Source: Bacillota bacterium
GTDB taxonomy: Bacteria; Bacillota; Limnochordia; Limnochordales; ZCTH02-B6
Assembly (NCBI GenBank): GCA_003387805.1
Contig: QGSR01000012.1
Coordinates: forward strand, 1 to 16,340
DNA length: 16,340 nt
Direction: 5' to 3'
Shown: piece after piece, positions 1-7,853 of the stretch
Layout of the letters: each line of letters starts with the position of its first letter
Numbering within the stretch: position 1 is the stretch's first letter
Translations under genes and position numbers: made by a program
Notes under the pieces: model-generated
The model's input: the letters and a program-made list of their open reading frames with translations, nothing else
Databases searched by the model: none
What the model was told of the DNA's origin: nothing

Positions 1-1686
1 CCCTCCGCCAGCCCCGTTTCCCGAGACGGCGGGGGGGTGGGTGGGGTGGGCGGCGCGGTTCTGATGGACACCATTTTCCAGCAGGTGCGGGGCGTGGCCT
101 TGCCGGCGGGCATGGAGGCGTACCTCGTGGACGCCGAGGGCAAAGCCGCGACGCCGACGCCGTCGGTGGCGGATATGGACACGCCTCTGGCCACCGCCGC
201 CGTGGCCGCCGTGCTGCGCCAGGAAAGCGGCATGGGCCGCTACGACAACCCGGCGGGCGCGCCGGTGCTGGGCGTGTACCGCTACATCCCCGAGCTGGAC
301 TGGGGCCTGGTCGTGGAGATGGACCAAGCGTACGCCCTCAGCGCGGCCAACGAGATGGTGGGCTCGCTGCGCACCTACCTGATCGTCGGCGTCGTGGTCA
401 CGCTGCTGGTGGTGGTGGGCTTCGCCGTGGGCATGTCGGGCCGGCTGACCCGCCCCGTCGTGCAAACCCGGGACGCGCTGGAACGGCTGGCCGAGGGCGA
501 CATGACCATCGGCGCCTTGCAGCCCGGCACCGGCGACGAGCTGGACGACATGGCCGCCGCCTTCAACCGCGTGCTGGAAAACTGGCGCCAGGCGTTGGTG
601 CAGGTGCGGGACACGACCCGGGAGCTGAGCGAAAAAAGCACCCACGTGGCCACGGCCGCGGAGCAGGCGCATACGGCTACGAATGAGATCGCCGAGACCA
701 TTCAGCAGGTGGCCGCCGGCTCCGCCGACCAGAGCCGCCGCGTCGAGGAGGCCACCCGGGCGCTGGACGGCTTGAAGCAAGCCATCGAGCAGATCGCCGA
801 GGGCGCTCACCAGCAGGCCCGCGCCGTACAGGAGGCCGTCAGCGTCGTCGAGGACTTGCAGCAGCGGGTGGACGAGATCCGTAAGTTCACGGAGCTGCTT
901 TCGGATTCCGCCGAGGAGATGACGGGCGCGATCCGCACCGGCGGCGCCCGGGTGACGGAAGCCGTCGCGGGCATGGACGACATCCGGGCCACGGTCATGG
1001 ACACCGCCGCCCGGGTGCAGGAGCTGGGCGCCCAATCCGAGCGCATCGGTGAGATTGTCCAGCTCATCTCCGGCATCGCGGACCAGACGAACTTGCTGGC
1101 GCTGAACGCGGCCATCGAGGCGGCCCGGGCCGGCGAGCACGGGCATGGGTTTGCGGTGGTGGCCGACGAGGTGCGGCGCCTGGCCGAGCGGGCGGCCCGG
1201 GCCACCGACGAAATCGAGCAGCTCATCGCCTCGATCCAGAAGGGCATGACCGAGGCCAGTGCCGCGATGGTGCGGGGTACGGAAAAGGTGGCGCGCGGCA
1301 CCGAGCTGGCGGCCGGCGCCCGGGAGGCGCTGGACGGGATTCTGCACGCCCTGGAGGCCACCGACGAGCGGTTCCAGGGCATGCTGCACCACACCCGGGC
1401 CATTGTCGACGGCTTCACGCGCATTACCGAATCGGTGGGCAACGTGGCCCGCATCACCGAGGAAAACGTGGCCGCGACGGAGGAGATGGCCGCCCAGAGC
1501 GACGCGGTCGCGTCGGCGATGCAGGACGTGTCCGCCGTGTCCGAGCAGACGGCCGCCTCCATGGAGGAAGTCAGCGCGGCCACCGAAGAGATGACGGCGT
1601 CGAATCAAGAGGTGGCCAACGCCGGCGAGACGCTGGCCACGCTGGCCGCCGAGCTGGAAAAGCTGCTGGGCCGGTTCCGGGCGTGA
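1..1686 (+). CDS. Methyl-accepting chemotaxis protein, 5' end outside the window
   Basis: Membrane chemoreceptor that passes ligand signals to CheA/CheW. The frame is open to base 1, and the first codons (SPVSRDGG...GAVLMD) look like the interior of a dCache-type sensor domain, so the GTG at 37 is unlikely to be the true start. Visible in order: the end of an extracytoplasmic sensor ending near nt 370, one transmembrane helix (about nt 370-435), a HAMP domain (about 436-600), then a long coiled-coil signalling domain. The signalling hairpin tip, with the family-typical [19 protein letters not shown], lies at nt 1081-1137. The arms either side of the tip are each about 160 residues, and helices with paired E/Q-A patterns offer methylation sites. 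There is no NWETF-like CheR tether at the C-terminus (ends LGRFRA). No chemotaxis genes are adjacent in the window. The family call is very secure; the ligand is unknown. Confidence 0.95.
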   Translation, partial: PSASPVSRDGGGVGGVGGAVLMDTIFQQVRGVALPAGMEAYLVDAEGKAATPTPSVADMDTPLATAAVAAVLRQESGMGRYDNPAGAPVLGVYRYIPELDWGLVVEMDQAYALSAANEMVGSLRTYLIVGVVVTLLVVVGFAVGMSGRLTRPVVQTRDALERLAEGDMTIGALQPGTGDELDDMAAAFNRVLENWRQALVQVRDTTRELSEKSTHVATAAEQAHTATNEIAETIQQVAAGSADQSRRVEEATRALDGLKQAIEQIAEGAHQQARAVQEAVSVVEDLQQRVDEIRKFTELLSDSAEEMTGAIRTGGARVTEAVAGMDDIRATVMDTAARVQELGAQSERIGEIVQLISGIADQTNLLALNAAIEAARAGEHGHGFAVVADEVRRLAERAARATDEIEQLIASIQKGMTEASAAMVRGTEKVARGTELAAGAREALDGILHALEATDERFQGMLHHTRAIVDGFTRITESVGNVARITEENVAATEEMAAQSDAVASAMQDVSAVSEQTAASMEEVSAATEEMTASNQEVANAGETLATLAAELEKLLGRFRA

Positions 1687-1718
1687 AGCGCCCCGGATAA
1701 GCTCACGGTTCAACCGCA

Positions 1719-1763
1719 TTCGGCCGGGATCGCGGCGGACGCGGACCCGGCCGGACAATTTTG
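1719..1763 (+). terminator. Possible weak terminator after the chemoreceptor gene
   Basis: Inverted repeat CGGCCGGG (1721-1728) and CCCGGCCG (1746-1753), extendable by one G-U and one T-A pair, with a 17-base loop, followed by CAATTTTG. The loop is long and the T-run short, so intrinsic termination is plausible but not certain. The rest of the 1687-1937 gap holds only an unconvincing 37-codon ORF (1782-1895) and no clear promoter. Confidence 0.35.
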
Positions 1764-1937
1764 TCGGGTGGTGAGCGGCGCATGGAGCTGGACCTGCACT
1801 ACACGGATCCCCGCTCGTCGCCGGGTAAAAGGCGGCCCGCGACGCCGGGCAGGAGAGACATGCCCGCGGTCGAACTAGATCTGTTAGACTGTTAACTATC
1901 ATGATGGTCGTTGCGCAGTTCGTTGGGAGAGGTGGAC

Positions 1938-2627
1938 GTGGCGAAGAAAAAGTCGAAGTCTCGCAAGCAGCAGCCCTCAATGGGTTTGATCATCGGGGTC
2001 GCCGTCGTCCTTGTCGCCGTGCTCATCGGGGCGCAGCAGTGGTGGAACCACCGTCAGTTCCAAAACTCCATCCGCGCGGCTTCCTACTATGAGCAGTTCC
2101 CGACCGAGGGCACCCGCATCGGCCGGGCCGACGCGCCGGTGCAGGTGGTGGAGTATTTCGATTTCCAGTGCCCGCATTGCCAGACCGCGTCGGATCGCAT
2201 CGTCAAGCCGCTGATTGAGCAGTACGTGGCCGAAGGCTCCGTGGCCTTTACGTATCGCTTCTTCCCGATCTTGGGGCCCGAGTCGGTGCTGGCCGCCCAG
2301 GGCGCGTACTGCGCCATGGAAATGGGCATGTTCTGGCCGTATCAGGATTACTTGTTTGCCAAGAAGGGGCTGGGCAACCGCGGCACGTACAGCCGCAACA
2401 ACCTGATTGCCTACGCGCGGGAGGTCGGCCTGGACGCCAACGCCTTCGCGGAGTGCCTCGAAAGCGATCGAGCGGTGCAATACGTGCGGGCGGCTCACGA
2501 CCAGGCGGTGCGCCTGGGCCTCATCGGCACGCCGACGTTCTTCGTCAACGGCCAGCCGGTGAGCCTGTCCAGCTGGGAGGACATGTTCCGTGTCGTTGAG
2601 CAAGCCTTGGCGGCTGCCGGCCGCTGA
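1938..2627 (+). CDS. DsbA-like thioredoxin-fold disulfide oxidoreductase, membrane anchored
   Basis: Extracytoplasmic thiol oxidoreductase that introduces disulfides into exported proteins (DsbA/BdbD family, 229 aa). A lysine-rich N-terminus is followed by one hydrophobic helix (about residues 15-32), which is a signal anchor rather than a cleaved signal. The active site is C78-P-H-C81 within YFDFQCPHC, and the cis-proline loop is G-T-P199-T-F-F-V-N-G, both diagnostic for DsbA-like proteins. CPHC is the classic oxidase dipeptide. GTG at 1938 was chosen because GGGAGAGG (1925-1932) sits 5 bases upstream and the charged cytoplasmic tail then begins MAKKKSKS; an in-frame TTG at 1911 has no comparable site. 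The next gene is a VKOR-type oxidase that overlaps its 3' end, so this protein is most likely the soluble partner re-oxidised by it. The family is certain; client proteins cannot be told from sequence. Confidence 0.93.
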   Translation: MAKKKSKSRKQQPSMGLIIGVAVVLVAVLIGAQQWWNHRQFQNSIRAASYYEQFPTEGTRIGRADAPVQVVEYFDFQCPHCQTASDRIVKPLIEQYVAEGSVAFTYRFFPILGPESVLAAQGAYCAMEMGMFWPYQDYLFAKKGLGNRGTYSRNNLIAYAREVGLDANAFAECLESDRAVQYVRAAHDQAVRLGLIGTPTFFVNGQPVSLSSWEDMFRVVEQALAAAGR

Positions 2628-3147
2628 ACGAAGGACCGAGAAACCCGAAGGCGACGCGGGCGGCGGCACCGGGCGGCGGGCCGCGGCTTCGGCCGCGGAG
2701 GCCGCCGCGGACCGGGCCGGCGAAGCCCGGTGGCCGCTGCCCCTGGCGGGGCTGAGCCTGGGCGGCGCGGGGTTGTCCGCGTATTTGTGGCAGGCCAAGG
2801 TGGGCGGCACCGAGCTCATCTGCGGGCCGCTGGGCGACTGCGTCACCGTCAACGCCAGCGTGTTTTCGGAGGTTATGGGCGTTCCCGTCGCGCTGCTGGG
2901 CATGCTCATGTACCTGGCGCTGGCGGGCGTGCTGCTGGTGGTATGGCGCCGGCCCGATTCCGGCCTGGCCAATTACGGGTTCGCCCTGGCTTTGGCAGGG
3001 ACGCTGTTCTCCCTGTACTTGACGGGCCTGGAGGCCTTCGTCATCGGCGCCTACTGCGTCTGGTGCCTGACGTCGTGGATTCTGATTACGGGCATCACTT
3101 GGCAGTGGGGCCGGATGCTGCGCCGGACGGCCCGCAACGCACACTGA
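2590..3147 (+). CDS. Vitamin K epoxide reductase (VKOR) family membrane oxidase
   Basis: Integral membrane enzyme that passes electrons from the DsbA-like partner to quinone, replacing DsbB. 185 aa with about four transmembrane helices (roughly residues 50-66, 98-118, 128-147, 150-172). The family's two cysteine pairs are present: loop cysteines C78 and C84 (ICGPLGDC) and the quinone-proximal C156-V-W-C159, together with the conserved Ser90 (NAS) and the following V-F-S-E-V-M-G-V-P-V-A-L-L-G stretch typical of VKOR. The six-residue spacing of the loop pair matches characterised bacterial VKORs. GTG at 2590 is preceded by GGGAGG (2575-2580) and lies inside the upstream gene, giving a 38-base overlap in another frame and probable translational coupling. 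The N-terminal ~48 residues are Ala/Arg/Glu-rich, cytoplasmic and of no recognised function. Unlike many actinobacterial and cyanobacterial VKORs there is no fused thioredoxin domain; the partner is encoded separately. Confidence 0.93.
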   Translation: MSLSKPWRLPAAERRTEKPEGDAGGGTGRRAAASAAEAAADRAGEARWPLPLAGLSLGGAGLSAYLWQAKVGGTELICGPLGDCVTVNASVFSEVMGVPVALLGMLMYLALAGVLLVVWRRPDSGLANYGFALALAGTLFSLYLTGLEAFVIGAYCVWCLTSWILITGITWQWGRMLRRTARNAH

Positions 3148-3237
3148 GTTGCCCGGCCGGCGCGGGCAGGACCGCCGGCCGGCGCCGAAAACCGGACAGC
3201 CAGTCAAGTCCATCAAGCTAGCCAAGCCGGTCAAGCA

Positions 3238-3279
3238 CCCCTCGGGCGGGAACGTCGTCAGCCCGAGGGGTCTCTTTTG
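3238..3279 (+). terminator. Rho-independent terminator of the DsbA/VKOR operon
   Basis: Perfect 10-bp stem CCCCTCGGGC (3238-3247) and GCCCGAGGGG (3261-3270) with a 13-base loop, followed directly by TCTCTTTTG. It is about 90 bases after the VKOR stop codon and clearly separates this operon from the HD-GYP genes. Confidence 0.85.
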
Positions 3280-3332
3280 GGACGGCTGATTGCGGGCGGC
3301 GCGTCCCCTCGGCCATCCGCATCCTTTCGCCA

Positions 3333-3515
3333 TGTAGAGAAAGTTAAAAGTTATATGTCTTATTGTTTTCGGCTTATGGCCTCGCGCCAAACAGCCGATG
3401 GAAATTAGCGTAAGCACCATTGTCAACTACGCGTCCCGCGGCGGTTCGGCCCGGACGACGCGCTGCGCGTCGGGACCGTACGCGACATATCATCGGAAGG
3501 GTTGGAAGCGTTTCG
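3333..3515 (+). promoter_or_regulatory. AT-rich probable promoter zone and structured leader before the HD-GYP gene
   Basis: Bases 3333-3369 are strikingly AT-rich for this window and hold -10-like words (TTATAT at 3351-3356), but I could not fit a convincing -35/-10 pair, so no exact promoter is claimed. The following leader contains two hairpins: TCGGCT (3369-3374) with AGCCGA (3393-3398), enclosing TGGC (3377-3380) with GCCA (3386-3389); and near 3453-3469 a 7-bp stem CGACGCG/CGCGTCG with a CTG loop, flanked by a further CGGTTC/GGACCG pairing. It does not match the conserved core of cyclic-di-GMP riboswitch class I as far as I can judge by eye. Confidence 0.3.
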
Positions 3516-4649
3516 ATGGGTGCCTCAGAGCCCATATCGCAGCTTCGAACTCTCAGCCCCGAGCGAGTGTTTGCCGGCATGGTGGAGCTCCTGCGGGGCC
3601 GGATGGGCGCGGACGTGGTGTGGATGCAGTACGAGGGCCGCGACGGCCGCGTGCGCCTGCTGCAAAGCCCGGACGTGTTTGACTCGCCGCCGCTGGAATG
3701 GCCCCGGTCCGCCTGCCGCGCCGCCCTGCGGCTGGAGAGCGCCGTCTTCGAGAAGCATATCGACGTAGCCAAGGTCGTGCCCACGAGAACGCCTCTTTTT
3801 CTGTCCCTGCTCGTTTGCAATCCCCTCGCGTTGAATGTCGGACGCATCGTCCTCAGCGTCGGATGGCATCAGGAGCGCGTCCTGACGCCGCAAGACCGGG
3901 AGCTTATTGACATGTGCACCCGACTGGGCGGGGCCGTCATGGAGAACGCGGCGTACTACGGCGAGCTTTCGTCGCTGTACGCCGGCATGATCCGGGGGTT
4001 CGTGTCGGCATTGGAGATGCGCGATTTCGAAACCGTGGCCCACTCGCGGCGGGTGGTGACTTACACGCTGCTGCTCGCGGAGCGGATGGGCGTCGCGGAG
4101 GGCTTCTTCCACGAGTTCTCCCTGGGTGCGGCGCTGCACGACGTGGGGAAAATCGCGATTTCCGACTCGATTTTGCGCAAGCCCGGAAAACTGACGAAGA
4201 CGGAATACGCGCTGGTGCAGCAGCACCCGGTCATCGGCTGCGACATGCTGCGGGGAACGCTGGCGCCGTATCCCATCGCGCTGGAGATGGTGCGGCACCA
4301 CCACGAGCGGTACGACGGCGCCGGCTATCCCGACCGGCTGGCTGGCAGCGACATTCCCTTCGCCGCCCGCCTGCTGGCGCTGGCCGACGCATTTGACGTC
4401 ATGACCAACGACCGGCCTTACAGCCGGGCCCGGTCCGTGGAGGAGGCGCGCCGTGAGGTGGCGGCCCACCGCGGCACGCAGTTTTGCCCGCAGTGCGTCG
4501 ACGCGTTCATGAGCATCGAGCCGTCGGCGCTGGAAGCGGTGCGCCGGGGCGAACTGGACCGCTCGCTCATCTTCGACGATCCGGATTTGCAGCCGGGCGG
4601 TTTGCTCAAGCGGCAGGATTCCCTGCCGGCGGTTGATATTACTGAGTGA
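3516..4649 (+). CDS. GAF-like/HD-GYP domain protein, probable cyclic-di-GMP phosphodiesterase
   Basis: 377 aa, soluble. Residues about 10-155 form a GAF-like sensor region, followed by a linker helix and an HD-GYP domain (about 160-345). The metal and catalytic motifs are intact: HSRRV at the domain start, L-H208-D209-V-G-K212, and the HHExxDGxGYP signature at residues 262-272, so hydrolysis of c-di-GMP is expected. ATG at 3516 was chosen because GGAAG (3504-3508) is correctly spaced; a TTG at 3420 in the same frame would add an Arg-rich tail with no ribosome binding site. An unusual feature is C324-P-Q-C327, where family members usually read FDPxxV. A short Asp/Leu/Gln-rich tail ends the protein. 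It is followed 163 bases later by a second HD-GYP gene on the same strand, suggesting joint control of c-di-GMP turnover. There is no receiver domain, so the input is probably a small ligand or redox cue. Confidence 0.9.
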   Translation: MGASEPISQLRTLSPERVFAGMVELLRGRMGADVVWMQYEGRDGRVRLLQSPDVFDSPPLEWPRSACRAALRLESAVFEKHIDVAKVVPTRTPLFLSLLVCNPLALNVGRIVLSVGWHQERVLTPQDRELIDMCTRLGGAVMENAAYYGELSSLYAGMIRGFVSALEMRDFETVAHSRRVVTYTLLLAERMGVAEGFFHEFSLGAALHDVGKIAISDSILRKPGKLTKTEYALVQQHPVIGCDMLRGTLAPYPIALEMVRHHHERYDGAGYPDRLAGSDIPFAARLLALADAFDVMTNDRPYSRARSVEEARREVAAHRGTQFCPQCVDAFMSIEPSALEAVRRGELDRSLIFDDPDLQPGGLLKRQDSLPAVDITE

Positions 4650-4707
4650 AATCTGCCTTTGAAATCACGCTGACGATGTCCATCGGCATGGAGCTTGGGG
4701 GGTGGGG

Positions 4708-4726
4708 TCCGGCCGTTTCGGCCGGA
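4708..4726 (+). other. GC hairpin between the two HD-GYP genes
   Basis: Perfect 8-bp stem TCCGGCCG/CGGCCGGA with a TTT loop, just after a G-rich run (4697-4707). No T-run follows, so it is not an intrinsic terminator; it may lie in the leader of the downstream gene or slow polymerase. The rest of 4650-4812 shows no gene. Confidence 0.4.
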
Positions 4727-4812
4727 TTGCGGCGCGCAGTGCGTTCCCGACGCTGGGGGCTTGTCCTGACGGGTTCGGCGCGCCGGCCGGCGGAACGCAA
4801 GGAGGATTGTCC

Positions 4813-6963
4813 GTGGAGACGAAACGCCCCCGGGACGGGGAGCTGGCCGCCCTCCGGGCGGTGTCGGCCGTCAGCGGGCTGGCGCTGGAGGCTTCCCACG
4901 AGGACGACTTTCTGCGGGGCGCCGTTGCGGCGCTGCGGGAGTATGCGGGCGCGGACGCGGTGCTGGTCCGGATTTGGGAGCGCCGCATCGAGACCCGGGC
5001 CGTGGCCGCCGAGGAGGGCGTCCACCTGTTGTCGCCCGGCGAGCTGTCGGCGCCGCTGGCGCCCGAGGACGTGCGCTTTTGGCTGGCCCAGGCCGAAGGG
5101 TACTATTGCGGCGACGTCACCGCGTCGCCGGCGGTCAGGCGGGAGTTTCGCGACCACCTGCTGAGCCTGGGGCTGCGGTCCGCGTTCGTGGTGCCGATGA
5201 TTCGCAGCGGCGACGTGCTGGGACAAATCGTCTTCGCGTGGAAATCGGCCCGCGAACCGGACGCCCGCTGGAAGGCCGCGCTGCGGCAGCTCACCGCGTA
5301 CACCGCGACCCAGTTTTCGCTGCTCCACTGGAAACACGGCAACGAGCGGGATCCCATGACGGGTCTCTTGAATTGGTACGGCCTGCGGCGGCGGTGGGAG
5401 CGGCTGGCCGGCGCCCGGCGCGGCGCGGTGCTGTTCGTCGAGGTGGGCAATTTCCGGTCGGTGGTGGAGGCCCGGGGCCGGCTGGCCGGCGATGACTTGC
5501 TGCGGGAAACGGCCCGGCTGGTGCAGGATGCGGCCTTCAGCGCTCATGCCGATGCCTCTGGGGCGGCCGACGGCCCGGGCGCCGCCCCGAGCGGAGGTGC
5601 GTGGGCCCATGCGCCCGCCGTGGTCGGCCGGCTGAGCGTGGACGCGTTCGTCGCCCTCATTCCCGACGTGTCCTTGGACGACGCGGCGGCCCTGGCCGCC
5701 CACATCACCCGGCGGTTCGACGCGGCCGTGGAACGGCGGCGCCTCTCCTCGCCCTACCTGACCATCGGCCTGGCGGCGTGGCCCAGGAATGGGCGGGAGC
5801 TGCAGGCGCTGGTGTCCGAGGCCGAGCGCAGCGCCTGCCAGCGGAAACGGCGGCGGGTGGAGCTGACCATGACGACGCAGCTCGACCCCGGGCAGGGCCG
5901 GCTGCCCCGCACCTTCCTGCACGGGTGGCTGGCGTCCTCGGGCGACGGCGTGGTGCTCACCGACGGCGATTTGAAGGTCATTTACGTCAACCCCGCGTAC
6001 GAGCGGATGAGCGGCTACACGTTGAAGCAATGGCTGGGGAAGTCGCCGGGATTCATCGCTTCGGGCAAGACGCCGCTGCGGGTGTACGAGGACATGTGGA
6101 ACAGCCTGAGCCGCCGCGGCACGTGGACGGGGCAGGTGGTCAACCGCCGCCCCGACGGCGAAGAGTGGGTGTCGCACTTGACCATCACCCGCATTCTCGA
6201 CCGCCGGGGACGGCCCGTGGGCTTCCTCGGCGTCGCCCGCAGCGCGGACGACGTCAAGAAGACGGCCATGTCCTCGGCTTCCGTGTCGGCCTTCGAGGAC
6301 GCGATTACGAAAGAATCGCTCATCATGGCGCTGGCCAAAGCGGCCAAAATGCACGGCGGCGATTCGCTGCAGCACTTGGAGCGGGTGCGATGGTTTACGC
6401 ACCTTTTGGTCGCGGCCGCCGCGGAAGAGGGCATGGAGGAGTTCCAGTCGTACGAGTTCCGCTCGGCCGTGACCATGGCGTCGGTGCTGCACGACATCGG
6501 CAAGCTGTCGCTGCCCCGGGAGCTGCTGCAGAAGCCGGGGCGGCTGGAGCCGCACGAATTCGAGTTGATGAAAACGCATACCGTGGCGGGGCGGGAGATG
6601 CTCAGCGCGCCCTTTTTGCGCGGCCAGCCCGCGGTGCACGGCTCGTATTTCCTGGAAGTCGCGGCGGACATCGCGGGAAGCCATCATGAGAAGTGGGACG
6701 GCAGCGGCTACCCCGAAGGCCTGGCCGGCACGCAGATCCCGATGGCGGCCCGGGTGGTGGCCGTGGCCGACGTGTACGACGCGCTGCGGTCCGAACGTCC
6801 CTACCGGCGGGCGTGGAGCCACACCGAAGCCGTGGAGTATATCGAAAGCCAGGCGGGCAAGCACTTCGATCCCCGGCTGGTGGAGCTGTTTTTGTCCATC
6901 CGGGATGCGTTCGACCAAGTGTACCGGAAGCTGCCGGACCGGTACCGGACGGTGATTGCTTAG
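4813..6963 (+). CDS. GAF-like/degenerate GGDEF/PAS/HD-GYP multidomain signalling protein
   Basis: 716 aa, soluble. Domains in order: GAF-like (about residues 20-165), GGDEF-like (about 178-350, beginning R-D-P-M-T-G-L-L-N), PAS (about 368-478, with typical GDGVVLTDGDLKVIYVNPAY), and HD-GYP (about 500-700). The HD-GYP part keeps H560-D561-xx-K564 and the HHExxDGxGYP motif (624-634), so phosphodiesterase activity is likely. The GGDEF active-site loop instead reads S275-V-D-A-F279, has lost both glycines and the catalytic acidic pair context, lacks an RxxD inhibitory site, and is preceded by an Ala/Gly-rich insert (about 240-268). It therefore should not make c-di-GMP and may act as a nucleotide sensor or scaffold. 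GTG at 4813 has a strong GGAGG (4801-4805) 7 bases upstream; the GTG at 4702 in frame has none and crosses a hairpin. It is probably co-expressed with the preceding HD-GYP gene. Confidence 0.9.
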   Translation: METKRPRDGELAALRAVSAVSGLALEASHEDDFLRGAVAALREYAGADAVLVRIWERRIETRAVAAEEGVHLLSPGELSAPLAPEDVRFWLAQAEGYYCGDVTASPAVRREFRDHLLSLGLRSAFVVPMIRSGDVLGQIVFAWKSAREPDARWKAALRQLTAYTATQFSLLHWKHGNERDPMTGLLNWYGLRRRWERLAGARRGAVLFVEVGNFRSVVEARGRLAGDDLLRETARLVQDAAFSAHADASGAADGPGAAPSGGAWAHAPAVVGRLSVDAFVALIPDVSLDDAAALAAHITRRFDAAVERRRLSSPYLTIGLAAWPRNGRELQALVSEAERSACQRKRRRVELTMTTQLDPGQGRLPRTFLHGWLASSGDGVVLTDGDLKVIYVNPAYERMSGYTLKQWLGKSPGFIASGKTPLRVYEDMWNSLSRRGTWTGQVVNRRPDGEEWVSHLTITRILDRRGRPVGFLGVARSADDVKKTAMSSASVSAFEDAITKESLIMALAKAAKMHGGDSLQHLERVRWFTHLLVAAAAEEGMEEFQSYEFRSAVTMASVLHDIGKLSLPRELLQKPGRLEPHEFELMKTHTVAGREMLSAPFLRGQPAVHGSYFLEVAADIAGSHHEKWDGSGYPEGLAGTQIPMAARVVAVADVYDALRSERPYRRAWSHTEAVEYIESQAGKHFDPRLVELFLSIRDAFDQVYRKLPDRYRTVIA

Positions 6964-7014
6964 ACCGAGGCGGGACCGGCCGGCGGCCGTGGAGCAGACG
7001 GGAGGGAGCGGAGC

Positions 7015-7731
7015 ATGGAGGGACTGCCGGAAACGGCGGCGCCCGGGCGCACCGCGACGCACCGGCAGCCGTCGGCGCCCGGGGCGGAGCCCGTGCCGTG
7101 GGCGCGAACCGCGGCGGACTTGCTGACGCTTTCCCGGCTGGCCGTGGGCGTGGGACTGGCCCTCTGGCCCTGGCAGCCGTCGCTGCGTTCGCTGGCCGCG
7201 CTCTTTCGCTGGAAGATGGCGCTGTGGACCGCGGACGCCGCGGACGGCGCCCTGGCCCGCTGGTCTCGCACGCCTCCGTCGTGGATCGGGCGGCAGGACA
7301 TTTGGCTGGACACCGTCATCACGCTGTCCGCCGGCGTCGCGCTGGCGCGCATGGGTTTTCTGCCCGCCGCCGGCCTCGCGGCGTGGACGGCGGCCTGCGC
7401 CGCGGCGTATGCGCTGCGCCCGGTGGAAACCGTTCTCCTGGTCTTTATGCTGCCGCTGCACCTGAGCGTCGTGGTGCTGGCGGCGGCCCACCGCCTGCCC
7501 GAAGCGTGGGTTTTCCTGGCGTGGGTCGTCGTGATGGCGGTTCTGGGGCGACGGCGCTTGACGCAGGTGATTGGGCTGTTCATCGGCGGCTTGCCGGACG
7601 GACCTCGCCGCTGGGTGCTGTCCTGGCTTCCTGCGGTTCTAAGGGCGGAGCCGGACCATGCGGGGCCGGAGGCGGACGCCGGCGAGCCGCGAGGAATCCG
7701 GGCCGCGCCGGGCGAACGCGACCGAGAGTGA
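7015..7731 (+). CDS. CDP-alcohol phosphatidyltransferase family membrane protein
   Basis: 238 aa integral membrane protein of the family that transfers a phosphatidyl or similar phosphoalcohol group from CDP-linked donors, such as PgsA-type phosphatidylglycerophosphate synthases. The signature is present: D74-A-A-D77-G78-A-L-A81-R82, then D95 and D99, with the two distal aspartates at exactly the family spacing after the arginine. The conserved glycine between them is shifted by one (I91-G92 instead of G91). Several hydrophobic segments follow. The N-terminal ~28 residues and the C-terminal ~35 residues are polar Pro/Ala/Glu/Arg-rich tails. ATG at 7015 is preceded by GGAGGG (7001-7006). It starts 51 bases after the HD-GYP stop and may share its transcript. 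The acceptor alcohol cannot be read from sequence; no other lipid gene is adjacent, so I give no gene symbol. Confidence 0.82.
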   Translation: MEGLPETAAPGRTATHRQPSAPGAEPVPWARTAADLLTLSRLAVGVGLALWPWQPSLRSLAALFRWKMALWTADAADGALARWSRTPPSWIGRQDIWLDTVITLSAGVALARMGFLPAAGLAAWTAACAAAYALRPVETVLLVFMLPLHLSVVVLAAAHRLPEAWVFLAWVVVMAVLGRRRLTQVIGLFIGGLPDGPRRWVLSWLPAVLRAEPDHAGPEADAGEPRGIRAAPGERDRE

Positions 7732-7773
7732 CGCCCTGACGGACCGCTGAGCCTTGGACGCAGGGTTGAGCTC

Positions 7774-7807
7774 TCGACGGAAGGCCGGTGCGCCGGCCGT
7801 CCGTTGA
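7774..7807 (+). other. Long GC hairpin downstream of the phosphatidyltransferase gene
   Basis: Inverted repeat with core GGCCGG (7783-7788), loop TGCG, and CCGGCC (7793-7798), extended outward by ACGGA/TCCGT across one A-G mismatch and a few more pairs. No T-run follows, so termination, if any, would be weak or factor-dependent. It may instead stabilise the 3' end of the upstream transcript. A second, smaller GC hairpin lies at 7821-7840 (CGTGC/GCACG arms). Confidence 0.45.
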
Positions 7808-7853
7808 AAGGTACATCCTGCGTGCCCGCCCGGGCGCACGTCTCTGATACGTA

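Noticed and set aside
1782..1895. 37-codon ORF (MELDLHYTDPR...) between the chemoreceptor and DsbA genes
   Set aside because: No ribosome binding site before the ATG and no recognisable similarity; it could be chance in GC-rich DNA. Kept only as a possibility.
4639..7491. 950-codon open frame on the - strand opposite the HD-GYP genes
   Set aside because: Arg/Pro/Gly/His-rich translation without domains, fully antisense to genes with clear motifs; typical GC-rich shadow frame.
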